Shown here piece after piece: positions 10,452-20,426 of a DNA stretch of 64,000 nucleotides. The notes under the pieces were generated by a model, which had not been told where the DNA came from, ran no database searches, and saw only the letters and a list, made by a program, of their open reading frames with translations. The DNA comes from Aculops lycopersici (taxonomy: Eukaryota > Arthropoda > Arachnida > Trombidiformes > Eriophyidae): positions 10,023,546-10,087,545 of the forward strand of contig WNKI01000002.1 of assembly GCA_015350385.1 (NCBI GenBank), read 5' to 3'. Position numbers and translations under genes: made by a program. Numbering within the stretch: position 1 is the first letter of the stretch; every line of letters begins with the position of its first letter.

Positions 10452-10649
10452 TTAAGCTCCATAACCTCTGTATGCCTTTGTATCTCCAACCTGAGTTCTG
10501 AGATCCTTGGGGTCGCTCAACTTAGATTCGCAGTAGCACTCCTTTTTGGCTACGAAATCACGGCGTATAAAGTCGTAGCTCTCGCAACAAAAAGTGCAAA
10601 GAAGTCTACTGGATTTCGAGCTACTGGCCTTTACCTTGCTAAAGTCCAT
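10452..10649 (-). CDS. Small Cys-containing protein, unknown
   Basis: 65 residues from a true ATG, tail-to-tail with OXA1L. I do not recognise the family. It is soluble and mixed-charge, with a CTFCC motif (18-22) and an ECYC motif (37-40), a spacing that could bind a metal or form disulfides. It ends in KAYRGYGA. A minus-strand AATAAA lies ~77 bp downstream, and the ATG follows directly on an acceptor-like ...TTGTAAAATCAG. Composition and codon use resemble the neighbouring genes, but the short length makes it uncertain. It may be the last exon of a longer gene. Confidence 0.4.
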   Translation of the reverse strand: MDFSKVKASSSKSSRLLCTFCCESYDFIRRDFVAKKECYCESKLSDPKDLRTQVGDTKAYRGYGA

Positions 10650-11689
10650 CTGATTTTACAATCGAGGCCGCGATCTGAACAATAGTATACGCTACGATGA
10701 GTTAGGATTGCATATTGGGTCAGTTCGCTGGTCTTTTGTTGTCAAGATGGAATTACCCATGATTTGGGTCTGTCGATCGGAATGATCTAAACAAAGCAGT
10801 CGGAAGTTTGTATGGATACAGTATTGAGAGGAGGAATACAAGGAACAAAGACTGTCCCAGTTGTTTGGATATTCTGACCGCATTCCATTTTTATATCGAT
10901 AAAAATAGAATTCTGGTTACAATTATACACCTGTATACAACAGGTAAACACAGTTGGATGAGGCCCCTCGACCGGTAGGTCCGATCGATGATATGAGGGC
11001 GGAACTTTCTCTCTTTGGGTCAGCTCGACTTTAGTTGGCGCGAAAATATCAATCCCACCGACTCTCTCCGACACCTCTGAGGTTCTCAGCTAGCTCTTCG
11101 GATGCTGCCATAACAAATCGCCTCACCCAGGTAACCTGTGTTAGCCATCAGAGTCAATTGTTCAAAACGGATGCACTATTTATCGTCCAGACGAGCGAAC
11201 AAGTTGTTGCTCAAACGTTAAAGTTTAGTTCGATTTAGCTGCACAATTGAATGCATTGTTCGAAACCACAGACACCTGTCGAGTGGTTGCCATCCTTTGG
11301 TCGGCAGGGCTAGTATTTGTCACATTTGAGTGACACTTGAATGTGACAGTCGTTCGCGTTGGTCAGGCGAGAGTTAACACACTTTTGACATCATTGTCTC
11401 GAGTTTAGCATAGTTTTAGAGTTCCATTCAAATCCTCATACCGGTCTAGACTTAAGTCAGTAAATTTTCTAATATCAACTGTCCAAAAACCGGATGTGTC
11501 TCGTAACACCATTTTTGTTTGTTTGTTCAGTTCCATCGTAACATTTTCCATTAGTTTATCCGTTTGCAGTGCATAATTAACATCTCTCAATTTACACTGG
11601 AGATTTACACAGTGGTAATAAACTAGAGTTTCACAATTTATCAAAAGGTATTAGAAGGTGGATTTTCAGGTGATAGACAGGTAATCATC
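10650..11689. other. Intergenic, no gene seen
   Basis: About 1 kb between the small minus-strand ORF and the plus-strand secreted-protein gene. Short open frames here begin at non-ATG codons or lack any recognisable feature. It presumably contains both upstream regions. Confidence 0.4.
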
Positions 11690-13431
11690 ATGTGGACATC
11701 GTCTAAATTAATAGAGTTATCAGAAGCAAGGCGCCGAAGAGAAGCCACCATAATAATGAAAGGTAGACTCGCCTCAAGTTTATACATCATGGTGATAACC
11801 CTAATAGTTGTTATCGGGTTAAATCTACCGTCAGATCAACGTAATCACATAATGACTGTGGATGCGGTTTTATTTCCGGTGAGTAAGAGTTTGGTTAGAT
11901 TAGAATATGCTTATGTAATCGTTGCAAATCAAACGATTTTCTTGATAAATCTAACTCAAAAGTTCAAACTAATCCCAACACTGTGAACGCCAATATCCTG
12001 CCCACTCCTATTCAAAGGCCCGGATTTGTTTCAACTCCATGTCGACCTCATTCCAATCCGAGTGCGTTTATTGCGATTCGAGATTATACACTAGCACGGT
12101 GAGTAGAGCATTGATATTGATTGCTCTTTATACAACCAGACTCTCTTTATTAAACTGATAAAAAGATTCCTATCGATAACTAACATTGTATCCTCCTTCC
12201 TAACACACTAAAACGCTAGCTAACTGCCTGCACGGGATCACCAGTTTTGGCCAACAACGTCACCCAGGCGCAAGCGTTTTGCATTGCAACCGCATGTTTA
12301 CAGGTACCAGTATTTAAAAAGCCATCTATCCAACCCCTTGATATGGTTGCAAAGTTTTTCGAGAGATCAGCAAATAGATTGAGCATCTTGAGGTCTCCCT
12401 TTTCGTTGTTTGGCGGACTCCGCCGGCAGGCCACTATGAGCGAGTTGAGTAATAATGGTGGTGGTGGTGGTGGTTTTCATCAATTCAATCAAAATCATAA
12501 CTATAACCAATTGAGCAATCCATTGAAATGGCCCTACCTGATGCCTCAACACCGCAACAGATTTACCCGTGATCTAGAGGACCCACAGCAAATGGTGAGT
12601 CTATTGCAACTAGATAGTGGTGACCAAGATGATGGTGATGATGATAATAATAATAATAATAGTGATAGTGATAGTGATAGTGATAGTGATAGTGATAGTA
12701 GTGGTCATATAAATTCCATATCCGATAGAAATAGAACGCTACACATGGCCAGCGAATGGATCGCAGCCGCCATCGCGGCGTCCGACGAGAAACCAGACCA
12801 ACCACCACCTGCTACTGTTGCTCCTACTGTGACTTCCTCACCTGCAATCACTCCCTTAGAAAAGCCGGCCGCCGAGACGACGACTTCGACCTCGACTGCC
12901 ACCAAAACGACCGCCCCGCCGACCGCGCCCCCTCCCGAGACAACTGCCACGCCCACAACCCCAAAACCAACAGCAACCACCACCGCAGTGCCAAAATCAG
13001 CACCGCAACCAGTAAGCACCACCACGGCAGAGACCCCAATTATTAGCATGGCAACGGAGGAATCTAGAAATTTTCCAAACTTTAACCAGATTTACTCGCA
13101 AATCGAGGCCACAAAACGAAACAAAACCTACCATTGGAAACATAGGCATCAGCCTCTGCTTCCGCCGTCACTCCTTCTCCCACCGCAGCCACCGCTGCCG
13201 CCGCTACCACTGCCACCTGTCGCTACCTCAACGGGCTGGTTATCCAGGTTAAAACTACAGTCAGCTGTGGACCAGCGGCAACAGTCAATGCATACGATGA
13301 GTCCTCTTGTCATGCGCCTCACCAAACGGAAGGCTAATTTTATTAGTTTCTGGCAAACTCTAGGCTCTCGAACAATGCAATTCAAGATCGTGGACAGTGG
13401 AGGAGTGACAAATGACGCAATTGATAGCTAG
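11690..13431 (+). CDS. Secreted Thr/Pro-rich protein, unknown family (3 exons)
   Basis: Proposed exons are 11690-11878, 12018-12098 and 12220-13431, all joined in phase 0 by GT-AG introns (donors CCG|GTGAGT and ACG|GTGAGT; acceptors TATTCAAAG and ACGCTAG). Exon 1 encodes a hydrophobic signal or anchor segment after residue 23 (MKGRLASSLYIMVITLIVV), so that Met may be the real start. Exons 2-3 contribute a short Cys-rich part (CFN, CVYC, CTG, FC, AC). Then follow a poly-Gly stretch, an Asp/Asn/Ser repeat from a GATAGT microsatellite, a long Thr/Pro/Ala mucin-like linker and a Pro/Leu-rich tail. I do not recognise the family. A strong internal donor (CAAATG|GTGAGT at 12594/12595, phase 0) allows an alternative form. 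Confidence 0.5.
12662..12699 (+). repeat. (GATAGT)n repeat within coding exon
   Basis: A hexanucleotide GATAGT tandem inside the third exon, translated as an alternating Ser-Asp run. It follows an (AAT)n run coding Asn. Such in-frame repeats are likely length-variable between individuals. Confidence 0.85.
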
Positions 13432-14083
13432 TTTTGTACATGTTGTGTTTATCTGCCCTGTTTCCCTCTATCTGATACTGTTACAAACTCTTCCTAGGCA
13501 TGTGGTTGGCTGGATGGATTGATGGCCAGGCTGTAAAATGGAATGATCGATTGGCTTTAGAAATGTGAGTTCATTTGGGTGGCGGAAGTCGAAGTGTTGG
13601 GATTTAACAAACAATTTACAGTTGGGGCAAGTGTAAATTGACCATCTATTTGGACTTAATAGTCATCAGCTTGGTAGGTGTAGCTGCACACGCGTGCAGG
13701 TGGCGACGACAGTGAGAGTGTCGCTGCCCACTCGCTTGCTAGCTTGCTCGCTCGCTCATCAGGTCCAATTACTAACTCACCCATTCACCGCCTGTGAAGT
13801 GGTGCTAAAGTTGCGAATGATGATGTTGACGTGATTATGATGGCGGCGGCGGCGGCGGCGGCGACGATGTAACAAGAGATGAAAATAAGTTGATTCTCAG
13901 TCAGTCATTCGGTCGATCGGTCAATCAGTGGGCCAGTTGGTTCGTTTGTCAAGGTGAGTTGAGTCTATTATGGTTTGACGTACACACAAGCAAAAGCAAA
14001 AGCAAAAGCAAAAGCACAAACATAAACATGAACATGAACACACACACACACACACAACTGCCCGCTGACATTTTCAATTGCAG

Positions 14084-14119
14084 TTTTGAGCTCGATTCCG
14101 ACGCATACCTGTCAGCCAG
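14084..14119 (+). other. Exon-like 36-nt segment
   Basis: Flanked by a good acceptor (TTTTCAATTGCAG) and donor (CCAG|GTAAAAG) and open in one frame (FELDSDAYLSA). A matching upstream donor, TCAAG|GTGAGT, ends at 13953. It may be a small internal exon of an unresolved gene, or chance. Confidence 0.2.
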
Positions 14120-14479
14120 GTAAAAGGTTATGGGGTGGCACTAGGAAAATGGCGCAAATTGGAGAGTCAGCTGACAACGGAATGAATGTCAAGTGCATAT
14201 TCGATTACAAGTTTCAGGGTCAAGCCCGAGAATATGAGTGGTGTGCGAGGTTTTGTTGTTGGTTGTGGTGTCGTCGTTAAGAAGATGCTGCGAGAAATTT
14301 GGCGCCCGTTCCGGAAGCAAGATGCTCAAATCGCTTGTTGAGTCTCTCGCTCTCTTTCTCACTATTTTTATGATTCCTCATAACCAATCTACTGAAAACT
14401 AACCTCTAGGTCATCCTTATCCACGTGAAAATCGATCGCTAAAACGATTAATCAAACTCACACACCGCCTTTCCAACAG

Positions 14480-14944
14480 CAAACTGGCAAAAACCCCGTT
14501 GTTTTGGGTAGGCGACGCCGGTCCATTGGACTCAGAACACTTGGCTCAAACTACAACGACAGGACCAAGAGTTCGGTTTGGTCAGGGAACAAAGCCGATG
14601 GAAGAGTTACAGCTCAGGTGCAGAAATCGGTCAACGGAACCACAAGCGGAAACGTGAATTTCGTTTTGAACAAACCAAAGACCAGCTACCTGTGGTCAAA
14701 TCCTCTGACCCGCGTGCTAACCAAGAACACGCCCAACAAGAGTCTCCAGTGGCAATTTGGATCCAAGAGTCAGGTGGCAAGTGCCGCAGCCGCCGGCACC
14801 CCAGCAAGACCAGCAGCAGCAACAGCGGCAGCAGCGGGAGTAAGCCAATCAAATACAAGACCGCAGATTGTGGCTAGGCCAGGTGATGCCAATGCACTTT
14901 TGCAACAACAAGTGCAACAACAAGCAAATCGGCAGCAAGGGTAG
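14480..14944 (+). CDS. Possible terminal coding exon, unknown
   Basis: Opens after the acceptor CTTTCCAACAG (ends 14479) and runs in phase 0 to a TAG at 14944. The product contains a GRRRRSIG tetra-Arg site, like a prohormone or furin cleavage site, then Asn/Thr/Ser-rich sequence and Ala- and Gln-rich runs. It has no ATG of its own, so it needs upstream exons. In phase it could join the internal donor at 12594 of the secreted-protein gene, which would swap the mucin-like tail for this one. A second overlapping frame is also open for about 80 codons, so the reading is uncertain. Confidence 0.3.
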   Translation, partial: QTGKNPVVLGRRRRSIGLRTLGSNYNDRTKSSVWSGNKADGRVTAQVQKSVNGTTSGNVNFVLNKPKTSYLWSNPLTRVLTKNTPNKSLQWQFGSKSQVASAAAAGTPARPAAATAAAAGVSQSNTRPQIVARPGDANALLQQQVQQQANRQQG

Positions 14945-15940
14945 AGTTTGCATATTCTGATAGAGATCAACTGTCGCATGTAAAGCCACAGAACGGATTA
15001 GCTTTTGGTTGGATGGTTGTTGTTGTTTTTGTTGATATTGATGTTGTTCTCGACGAAACAGGTACAGGTAACCAGACTGCTAATCTGACCAACCAAATGA
15101 GCAGTATCTAGATGGTAAGAGAAACAATGAAGAGCACCAGCGACGCAGACGACGACGATGACGACGACGACAAACAGAAGTGTCCTCATTAGACCAGATG
15201 ATTATTATTGCAATTTATTGTTGTTATTATAACAGAAAGAGAAAAGCATTATATTTGCATTAGACTTAGAAGCGGGAGGGAGATGATATTTTCATGTATT
15301 TGTTAGCATTAGCACTAGAGGCGCTGTCATTAAACCAGAATTACATCAAAAGTTGTTATCTAGATGAAGCCCGACCGCCACTCGATTCAATTGGTACCTG
15401 TTCTCGATTGCACCGAACGGTGGTGGCCCCTAATGAGCATCCAGGTTATCTAATTTAGCTTTGCACCGCTGCAACCAGTCGCTCTAAGTTGTTGGTCGTG
15501 TGTGTTATTGTGTGGATAGGCTAGAAGATGGACTCGTTCGCTAACAATGGTGTGTGGTGACGATGGTTGACAACAATAGCAACAACAACAGCAACACAAC
15601 AAGCCCGTTGCGTAACAACGAATTGATTGTAGTTGTCGGTTTTGTCATTGTTACTCTTACTTACTCACTCACTTACTATTGGTGCTCATGTAAACAGAAT
15701 GACAAACTCTACGCAAGAAAACGCATCAAAGGTTACTCCTCCGGCTAGCGGACACTCGAATTATAATTGTGTGATTCATTATCATCATTGTTACCTAATG
15801 TCAGCTCGTTTCTTTCCATTGAATTCGATTGAGCTCCGATTCGTTGCGTTGCTCTTGGTTGCGTTGAGTTGATTACTTGCTCACAATCCCCTGTCATTAC
15901 CACTTGAGTCATCATGAAGTGGCTAGCGATGGTGCAGTAG

Positions 15941-15974
15941 GAGCAGTGGCAGTGGCAGTGGCAGTGGCAGTGGC
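15941..15974. repeat. (AGTGGC)n microsatellite
   Basis: Five to six tandem AGTGGC units, giving Cys-His repeats in one minus-strand conceptual frame. Non-coding. Confidence 0.85.
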
Positions 15975-16150
15975 AACAGCAGCAACCACTAGCGCTGGTC
16001 ATTAGGGCTACGACAAGTCGATCAATTGACCGGAGCTCGTCACGTGCCTCGTCTAGTTTGATGTCATGTTAGACGCTACAAAATTAGCTGCCGCAAAGAC
16101 CGCAACTCAACCAAACTAAACTCTACCTGACGACCACCACGACTATCGCA

Positions 16151-16190
16151 ACCGCCACCGCCACCGCCACCGCCACCGCCACCGACACCG
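16151..16190. repeat. (CCGCCA)n / (CCGACA)n minisatellite
   Basis: Tandem CCGCCA hexamers drifting into CCGACA units, about 900 bp upstream of the bsh start codon. Confidence 0.85.
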
Positions 16191-17065
16191 ACACCGACGG
16201 GAGGATCATAACTCTCACGGCTGGCTAGCAATGTGACTGAAATGTTTCGGGCGCATCAACATGATGATCATCATCACTTTGCACACATCATTAAGGGGCC
16301 GGCTGGCAACATTGATGTTTGGCCAGCTAGTTAGCTAAAGTGGTGACGGTGATGATGATGATGATCCTGCGCCGCAAGATACCAAACACCAAATACCAAG
16401 CAATCAACTTGATCGGCTTACTCCGGGTTTGTTGAGTCGCAGCAACAACTCGACTCGACTCCACTCGAACTATCACACGATTATACAAGCTGACCAAATA
16501 ATCCACGTTTTGTTACTTGTGACGTTGTCGGCGTTTCAATGTTGCTCACAATGTTGGCATCTAGTTAGTTTTTGTCACCTTTCACGCTGACAGCCGCTAC
16601 GAGCACCACTTTCACCTATCTAAACACACAAGTGGCAGTCTAAACCTCAAACGGGGGGCTCAATTGAAAAGAATTGGCGCTAGGTGCGCGTGCGCTCACT
16701 TCCGCTCCCGTTGCGGCCGCTGTGTCAAAATGAATACAATTTGTCGCTTGTGTGTCTCTGTGAATGTCAATGTGAATGCGGATTCTCTCTTTCTCCTCTC
16801 ATCCTCTTTGCTTCCTAATGAGCTCCGCGTGATAGAGTTGATGGCTGGCGGTCAGTTTCAGTGATTCTCATTAGACTCGATGAGGACTGCCGACCAACTG
16901 TCCAACTAATGCGCAAACTCAACCTCCATGTAACTCGATGATAGTCATTGGGACTCATAGGAAATATTTCAACTTTGAGCCATTTGATCTGTGACTCGAA
17001 GTTGTCAGGCGCATTCATTTGCGTTCTGTAGTTTGACACAGAGACGTACATATTGAATTTCAATT

Positions 17066-17109
17066 CTCAAGATGGAGAATCAACGGCAAGATAGATTCTC
17101 CATCTTGAG
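17066..17109. promoter_or_regulatory. Perfect 16-bp inverted repeat spanning the bsh start codon
   Basis: The left arm CTCAAGATGGAGAATC (17066-17081) is the exact reverse complement of GATTCTCCATCTTGAG (17094-17109), with a 12-nt loop. The ATG at 17072-17074 lies inside the left arm, and the right arm encodes the start of the eh1 repressor motif. In RNA this would be a stable hairpin that hides the start codon. Pairing is seen directly; a role in translation is inferred. Confidence 0.6.
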
Positions 17110-18646
17110 TATCCTCAAGGAAGGATCGCCGATTCCAACAACAACTCCACTGACCAAATCAGAGGAACGACAACCACCTGCAAGTAATCACTCGTCGGCA
17201 ATAGAGAGTCCAGTTGAGTTATGCAATTTGAGTGACGATGCCAGCAATAGTAGTAATCAATCGATAACAATACTACATCACAACAATCACAACAACAACC
17301 ACCACCAACCACAACGATCGGCGCCCGGTGAGTTCAAGTTCCAGAGTCGCTCGTTATCCGAGAGGCAAGTTTGCTTTGTTCTCCAGCATCTACTTGGAAA
17401 TAATACCTCACAACCGCCCCAACCACCAACTCCAACTCTACCACCTGCACAAGCAAATTTATCCAAGCATAATTCAACAGATAGCGGACTTGGCGTGACA
17501 ACAACCACAACCACAACAACCGTAACCACAACCACCACCACCGAATCAATAAGCAACACCAGCACCAACACCATCGCCACAGGCTCAAGGGGAAGGGATT
17601 ATGGCGAGCGAAATTTGGCCGACAACCAGCAACCAATGTACCTGCAACGCGAGCAACAATTTGCACCAAACTACGACTGGTTGCTCAGGTACATGGTGGC
17701 AAACTCGGCGAGCTCGGCATCATTGCAGATACCTCATTTAAGTGAGCAATCGCAACTAACATCCTGCAATCAAAATGATGGCCGACAATATCTTTACAAC
17801 TCGCACCTAACTCCAAATCAAACTCAATCAATCATACCGCCGGTGAGTGGGCAGGTAAATTTAATTGACAATTCCAAAAAGTTGGCAGAACTGCATTTGC
17901 CGCCGCTTCCGCCGTCACCACTACCCATGCAACAGAGCATTAATATCGCACATTACAATGAGCCTCTGTTTCGAGATTATAGTAATCAACTGCATCGAGC
18001 TGATTATTACAACCAGTTGCTGGTTGACGGGGATTCCAATTGCAGGTCGCAGCAGGTAAGTCATCAAATACAAATACAAAGGCAACAGCACCAACAACAA
18101 TGCAACAAAACTGGACGACACTTTCGGGATAAGTACTCGGTTCAGGGCGCAACAAATACACCGCCTGTTATGCAAACCATGAAACTGGCCTCGGATTCAA
18201 GCCGCTCACTCAAGACGCAAATCTCCATTTCGGATTCTCCGCTAGAAATTCGAAATCATAATCTCATTTGTAACTCAAAGGAGTCAAAGTTTACCGCTGC
18301 CAGCGATCTAATTCGAACAACCACCTTGCAGCAGATGAGCCTGGCGGGCCATAAGAGACGCAAAGCTCGCACGGTCTTCTCGGACCAACAACTCAATGGT
18401 CTCGAGAAGAGATTTGCCAACCAGAGGTACTTGTCTACACCTGAGCGCTATGAGCTCGCTGCCGAGCTAACTTTAACCGAGACCCAAGTCAAGACTTGGT
18501 TTCAAAATAGAAGAATGAAACACAAGAAGACAGTTAGACTAATGCTGCTGGACAATCTGAGATCTCGATCCGATGTTGAGCCAGCGAGTGACTCGCAAGG
18601 CGAAACTAGCACTGCATCCTCGACAGATGATTCCATCTCAAAGTGA
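17072..18646 (+). CDS. bsh: Brain-specific homeobox transcription factor (Bsh/BSX)
   Basis: 524 residues in one open exon. The homeodomain (about 429-488) reads RRKARTVFSDQQLNGLEKRF...RYLSTPERYELA...TETQVKTWFQNRRMKHKK, matching the Bsh/BSX family, with Gln50 and Asn51 for TAAT-type DNA. An eh1 Groucho-binding motif, FSILSIL, sits at residues 9-15. The middle is low-complexity (His/Asn, Thr and Gln runs) and the tail is Ser/Thr/Asp-rich. In Drosophila and vertebrates this family acts in brain and visual or hypothalamic neuron identity. A CAGCAG|GTAAGT donor-like site at 18056 lies inside the frame and could allow alternative splicing. The start codon is buried in a perfect inverted repeat. The gene converges on NudC. 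Confidence 0.93.
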   Translation: MENQRQDRFSILSILKEGSPIPTTTPLTKSEERQPPASNHSSAIESPVELCNLSDDASNSSNQSITILHHNNHNNNHHQPQRSAPGEFKFQSRSLSERQVCFVLQHLLGNNTSQPPQPPTPTLPPAQANLSKHNSTDSGLGVTTTTTTTTVTTTTTTESISNTSTNTIATGSRGRDYGERNLADNQQPMYLQREQQFAPNYDWLLRYMVANSASSASLQIPHLSEQSQLTSCNQNDGRQYLYNSHLTPNQTQSIIPPVSGQVNLIDNSKKLAELHLPPLPPSPLPMQQSINIAHYNEPLFRDYSNQLHRADYYNQLLVDGDSNCRSQQVSHQIQIQRQQHQQQCNKTGRHFRDKYSVQGATNTPPVMQTMKLASDSSRSLKTQISISDSPLEIRNHNLICNSKESKFTAASDLIRTTTLQQMSLAGHKRRKARTVFSDQQLNGLEKRFANQRYLSTPERYELAAELTLTETQVKTWFQNRRMKHKKTVRLMLLDNLRSRSDVEPASDSQGETSTASSTDDSISK

Positions 18647-18660
18647 TACTACTTTTACTG

Positions 18661-19173
18661 CTACTGAAATTTGCAATTTGTAAAGTCCATCTCGGGATGC
18701 TGCTCCATGAATTTCTTCATAACATCAGCCTTCTTTTGTTCGTCTGAAGTTGGCTTGCCCATTTGCTTCTGTCTTTGGTCATACATCATCTTCTCAACCA
18801 TGGAACGTGTTTCGCCCTCGAGATCACTTAGCTTTGAGGAATCTGGATTGATTTTCTTGGTGTCAATCTCAGGCTCGGTCATCACAACCTTTGGCCACCA
18901 TTCCATTGTGTGAATTTTAAATAAAGTTATTGTAACTAATCCCTTGTCGATGGTCCACGAGCATTCAGCTGGTTTTACCTCGTTGTATAGTTCACCGTCT
19001 AGAATTAAATCGCCATTCTTAAGTCCAGCCTTGAGGTGTTTCTTCTGGATCTCGATGAGGACGTCTCTTGATTTGGTTCCCTCCGGGAATGGGATTTCAA
19101 TTTCCAACTCTGACAATTGCTGAGTCCAAGAGTATTTCTCGTGATCTCCGCCGAATCCCTTGTTTGGGTCCAT
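18661..19173 (-). CDS. nudC: NudC nuclear distribution protein, short form
   Basis: 170 residues from the first ATG (the frame reaches a TTG seven codons upstream). It matches the C-terminal half of NudC: a CS/p23-like domain (about 8-100: YSWTQQLSELEIEIPF, DGELYNEVKPAECSW, MEWWPKVV) and the conserved tail DPEIxTKKINPxxSKLSDL...EKMMYDQRQKQMG-PTSDEQKK...MEQHPEMDF. NudC is an Hsp90 co-chaperone that stabilises LIS1 and other beta-propeller proteins in the dynein pathway. The N-terminal dimerisation region of full-length NudC (331 residues in human) is absent, and no matching upstream exon was seen. AATTAAG directly before the ATG could be an acceptor. The stop lies 14 bp from the bsh stop. Confidence 0.9.
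   Translation of the reverse strand: MDPNKGFGGDHEKYSWTQQLSELEIEIPFPEGTKSRDVLIEIQKKHLKAGLKNGDLILDGELYNEVKPAECSWTIDKGLVTITLFKIHTMEWWPKVVMTEPEIDTKKINPDSSKLSDLEGETRSMVEKMMYDQRQKQMGKPTSDEQKKADVMKKFMEQHPEMDFTNCKFQ
18920..18925 (+). terminator. Candidate bsh polyadenylation signal AATAAA
   Basis: The first plus-strand AATAAA after the bsh stop (about 274 bp downstream). It lies inside the NudC coding sequence on the other strand. If used, bsh mRNA would be antisense to more than half of the NudC coding region. Confidence 0.35.
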
Positions 19174-19343
19174 CTTAATTATAATTGTTGTCAAATTTCT
19201 GATAAATAATATCTGAGGTTATATAATCTAAGCTAATACTAAAAGAGTCGTTATGGCGTTAGTTCAATTTTCGTTTCTCCGTTTTGACCCCCAGCCTTCA
19301 GCGCTCGCACTCAGGATTTCATTTCCCCAAACGGAAAAATCGC

Positions 19344-19374
19344 GTGTGCGGCCCTCTTTTTTAGGGTCGCACAC
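19344..19374. repeat. 12-bp inverted repeat, 7-nt loop (one G-T pair)
   Basis: GTGTGCGGCCCT (19344-19355) pairs with AGGGTCGCACAC (19363-19374) with a single G-T/G-U wobble, loop CTTTTTT. It lies about 170 bp upstream of the NudC ATG. Confidence 0.6.
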
Positions 19375-20398
19375 TAGAGACTGGCGTTTCTTGCTTTTTT
19401 CAACAATTTCTTCGACCAAAACAACAAAATTTCCATTCTGGTCCAAATCAGCGTCACCTGGTGGGCACGGAAATTTAGTTTAGGACCCTATGGGAGTTAT
19501 CAGTTTTTTCACCAAATATAACGAGTTCCGGCCCCCCCCTTGTTGTTTGGATAGATCGAGAAAATAGCTGTTCCATGTGACTGGTTCAGGAATATTTTGA
19601 GACCTAATTTTCGAACAAATATGCGAGTGCAAAAGCTCTGCGATTCGAATGTGGAGATGTCGCCTCTGATCCTTTGCGCCTAGGCAAAGGGCTGCTATCG
19701 GATCGATGACACTTGGGGTCTGGTTATGATTCACCCAACGCCAGGCATTTGCACTTCTATTTGCGCAAGAGAATAGTTGGTCGTGGAAGTTTATGCAGAC
19801 TTACTTCGCAACATGATCAATAATGACTAGCTTCGCAATCGGCCAATACGTCCACCTCGTAATGTCACCGTGAACGAGATAAACCAGTTGATGCTATCCA
19901 AAGCGACCCACAGGAGCCAAGCCTTTGTCGATAGCCGCCCCAATCCCACGAAAGCTTTGAACATTTTGCACAACCCAGAAATGCCGCCTCACCTACGAAC
20001 ACTCGAATCCGGGGCGCCAATCATGATTTTGCTTTTAAATACTAAACATTATCTCTCTCTCTCCCTCCCTCTCGCTATCTCTCTTGAGGGTAGAGGGGAG
20101 GAGGAGAATACAATGCTTGCCTGTCTAATTTGCCTCTGACTCGCAAGCTTGACTGAGCAGCAGTAGGAGTAGCTGAGCAAAATCAGCGCGAAGAAGTTGG
20201 TCTCGAATGTCCTAACCTTGAATCCAACAAAACAGTTACCTGAACCACCTGTGGCTGCTGTTGCTTTCGGCTAGGGGGGTGCTCAATTGTGAGCAACCAT
20301 AACAGCGCGTTGATTAAGGCAGTTTATCTTAGCCTCTCTCTCTCTCTCTCTCTCTCCTCCATCGTCGTTTCTCGAGACTTTGGGGAGCGGATGCGAGC

Positions 20399-20426
20399 AA
20401 TTAAGATTCTCGCCTGAATCTTAATT
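20399..20426. repeat. 11-bp perfect inverted repeat, 6-nt loop
   Basis: AATTAAGATTC (20399-20409) and GAATCTTAATT (20416-20426) are exact reverse complements around a TCGCCT loop. Confidence 0.7.

Larger units (their letters stand above)
13432..17071. other. Intergenic region upstream of bsh, with exon-like segments
   Basis: Rich in simple repeats: (GGC)n near 13845-13863, (CAAAAG)n at 13987-14016, (CA)n at about 14039-14057, GGCAGT/AGTGGC repeats at 15941-15974 and (CCGCCA)n at 16151-16190. Several splice-like signals occur at 13.9-14.5 kb (separate entry). The rest, about 15-17 kb, has no supportable gene and is the likely upstream regulatory region of bsh. Confidence 0.45.

Noticed and set aside
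14998..15189. Small secreted-looking protein (MRTLLFVVVVIVVV...) on the minus strand
   Set aside because: The apparent signal peptide is the translation of a GAC/GAT triplet microsatellite; no polyadenylation signal or homology supports it.
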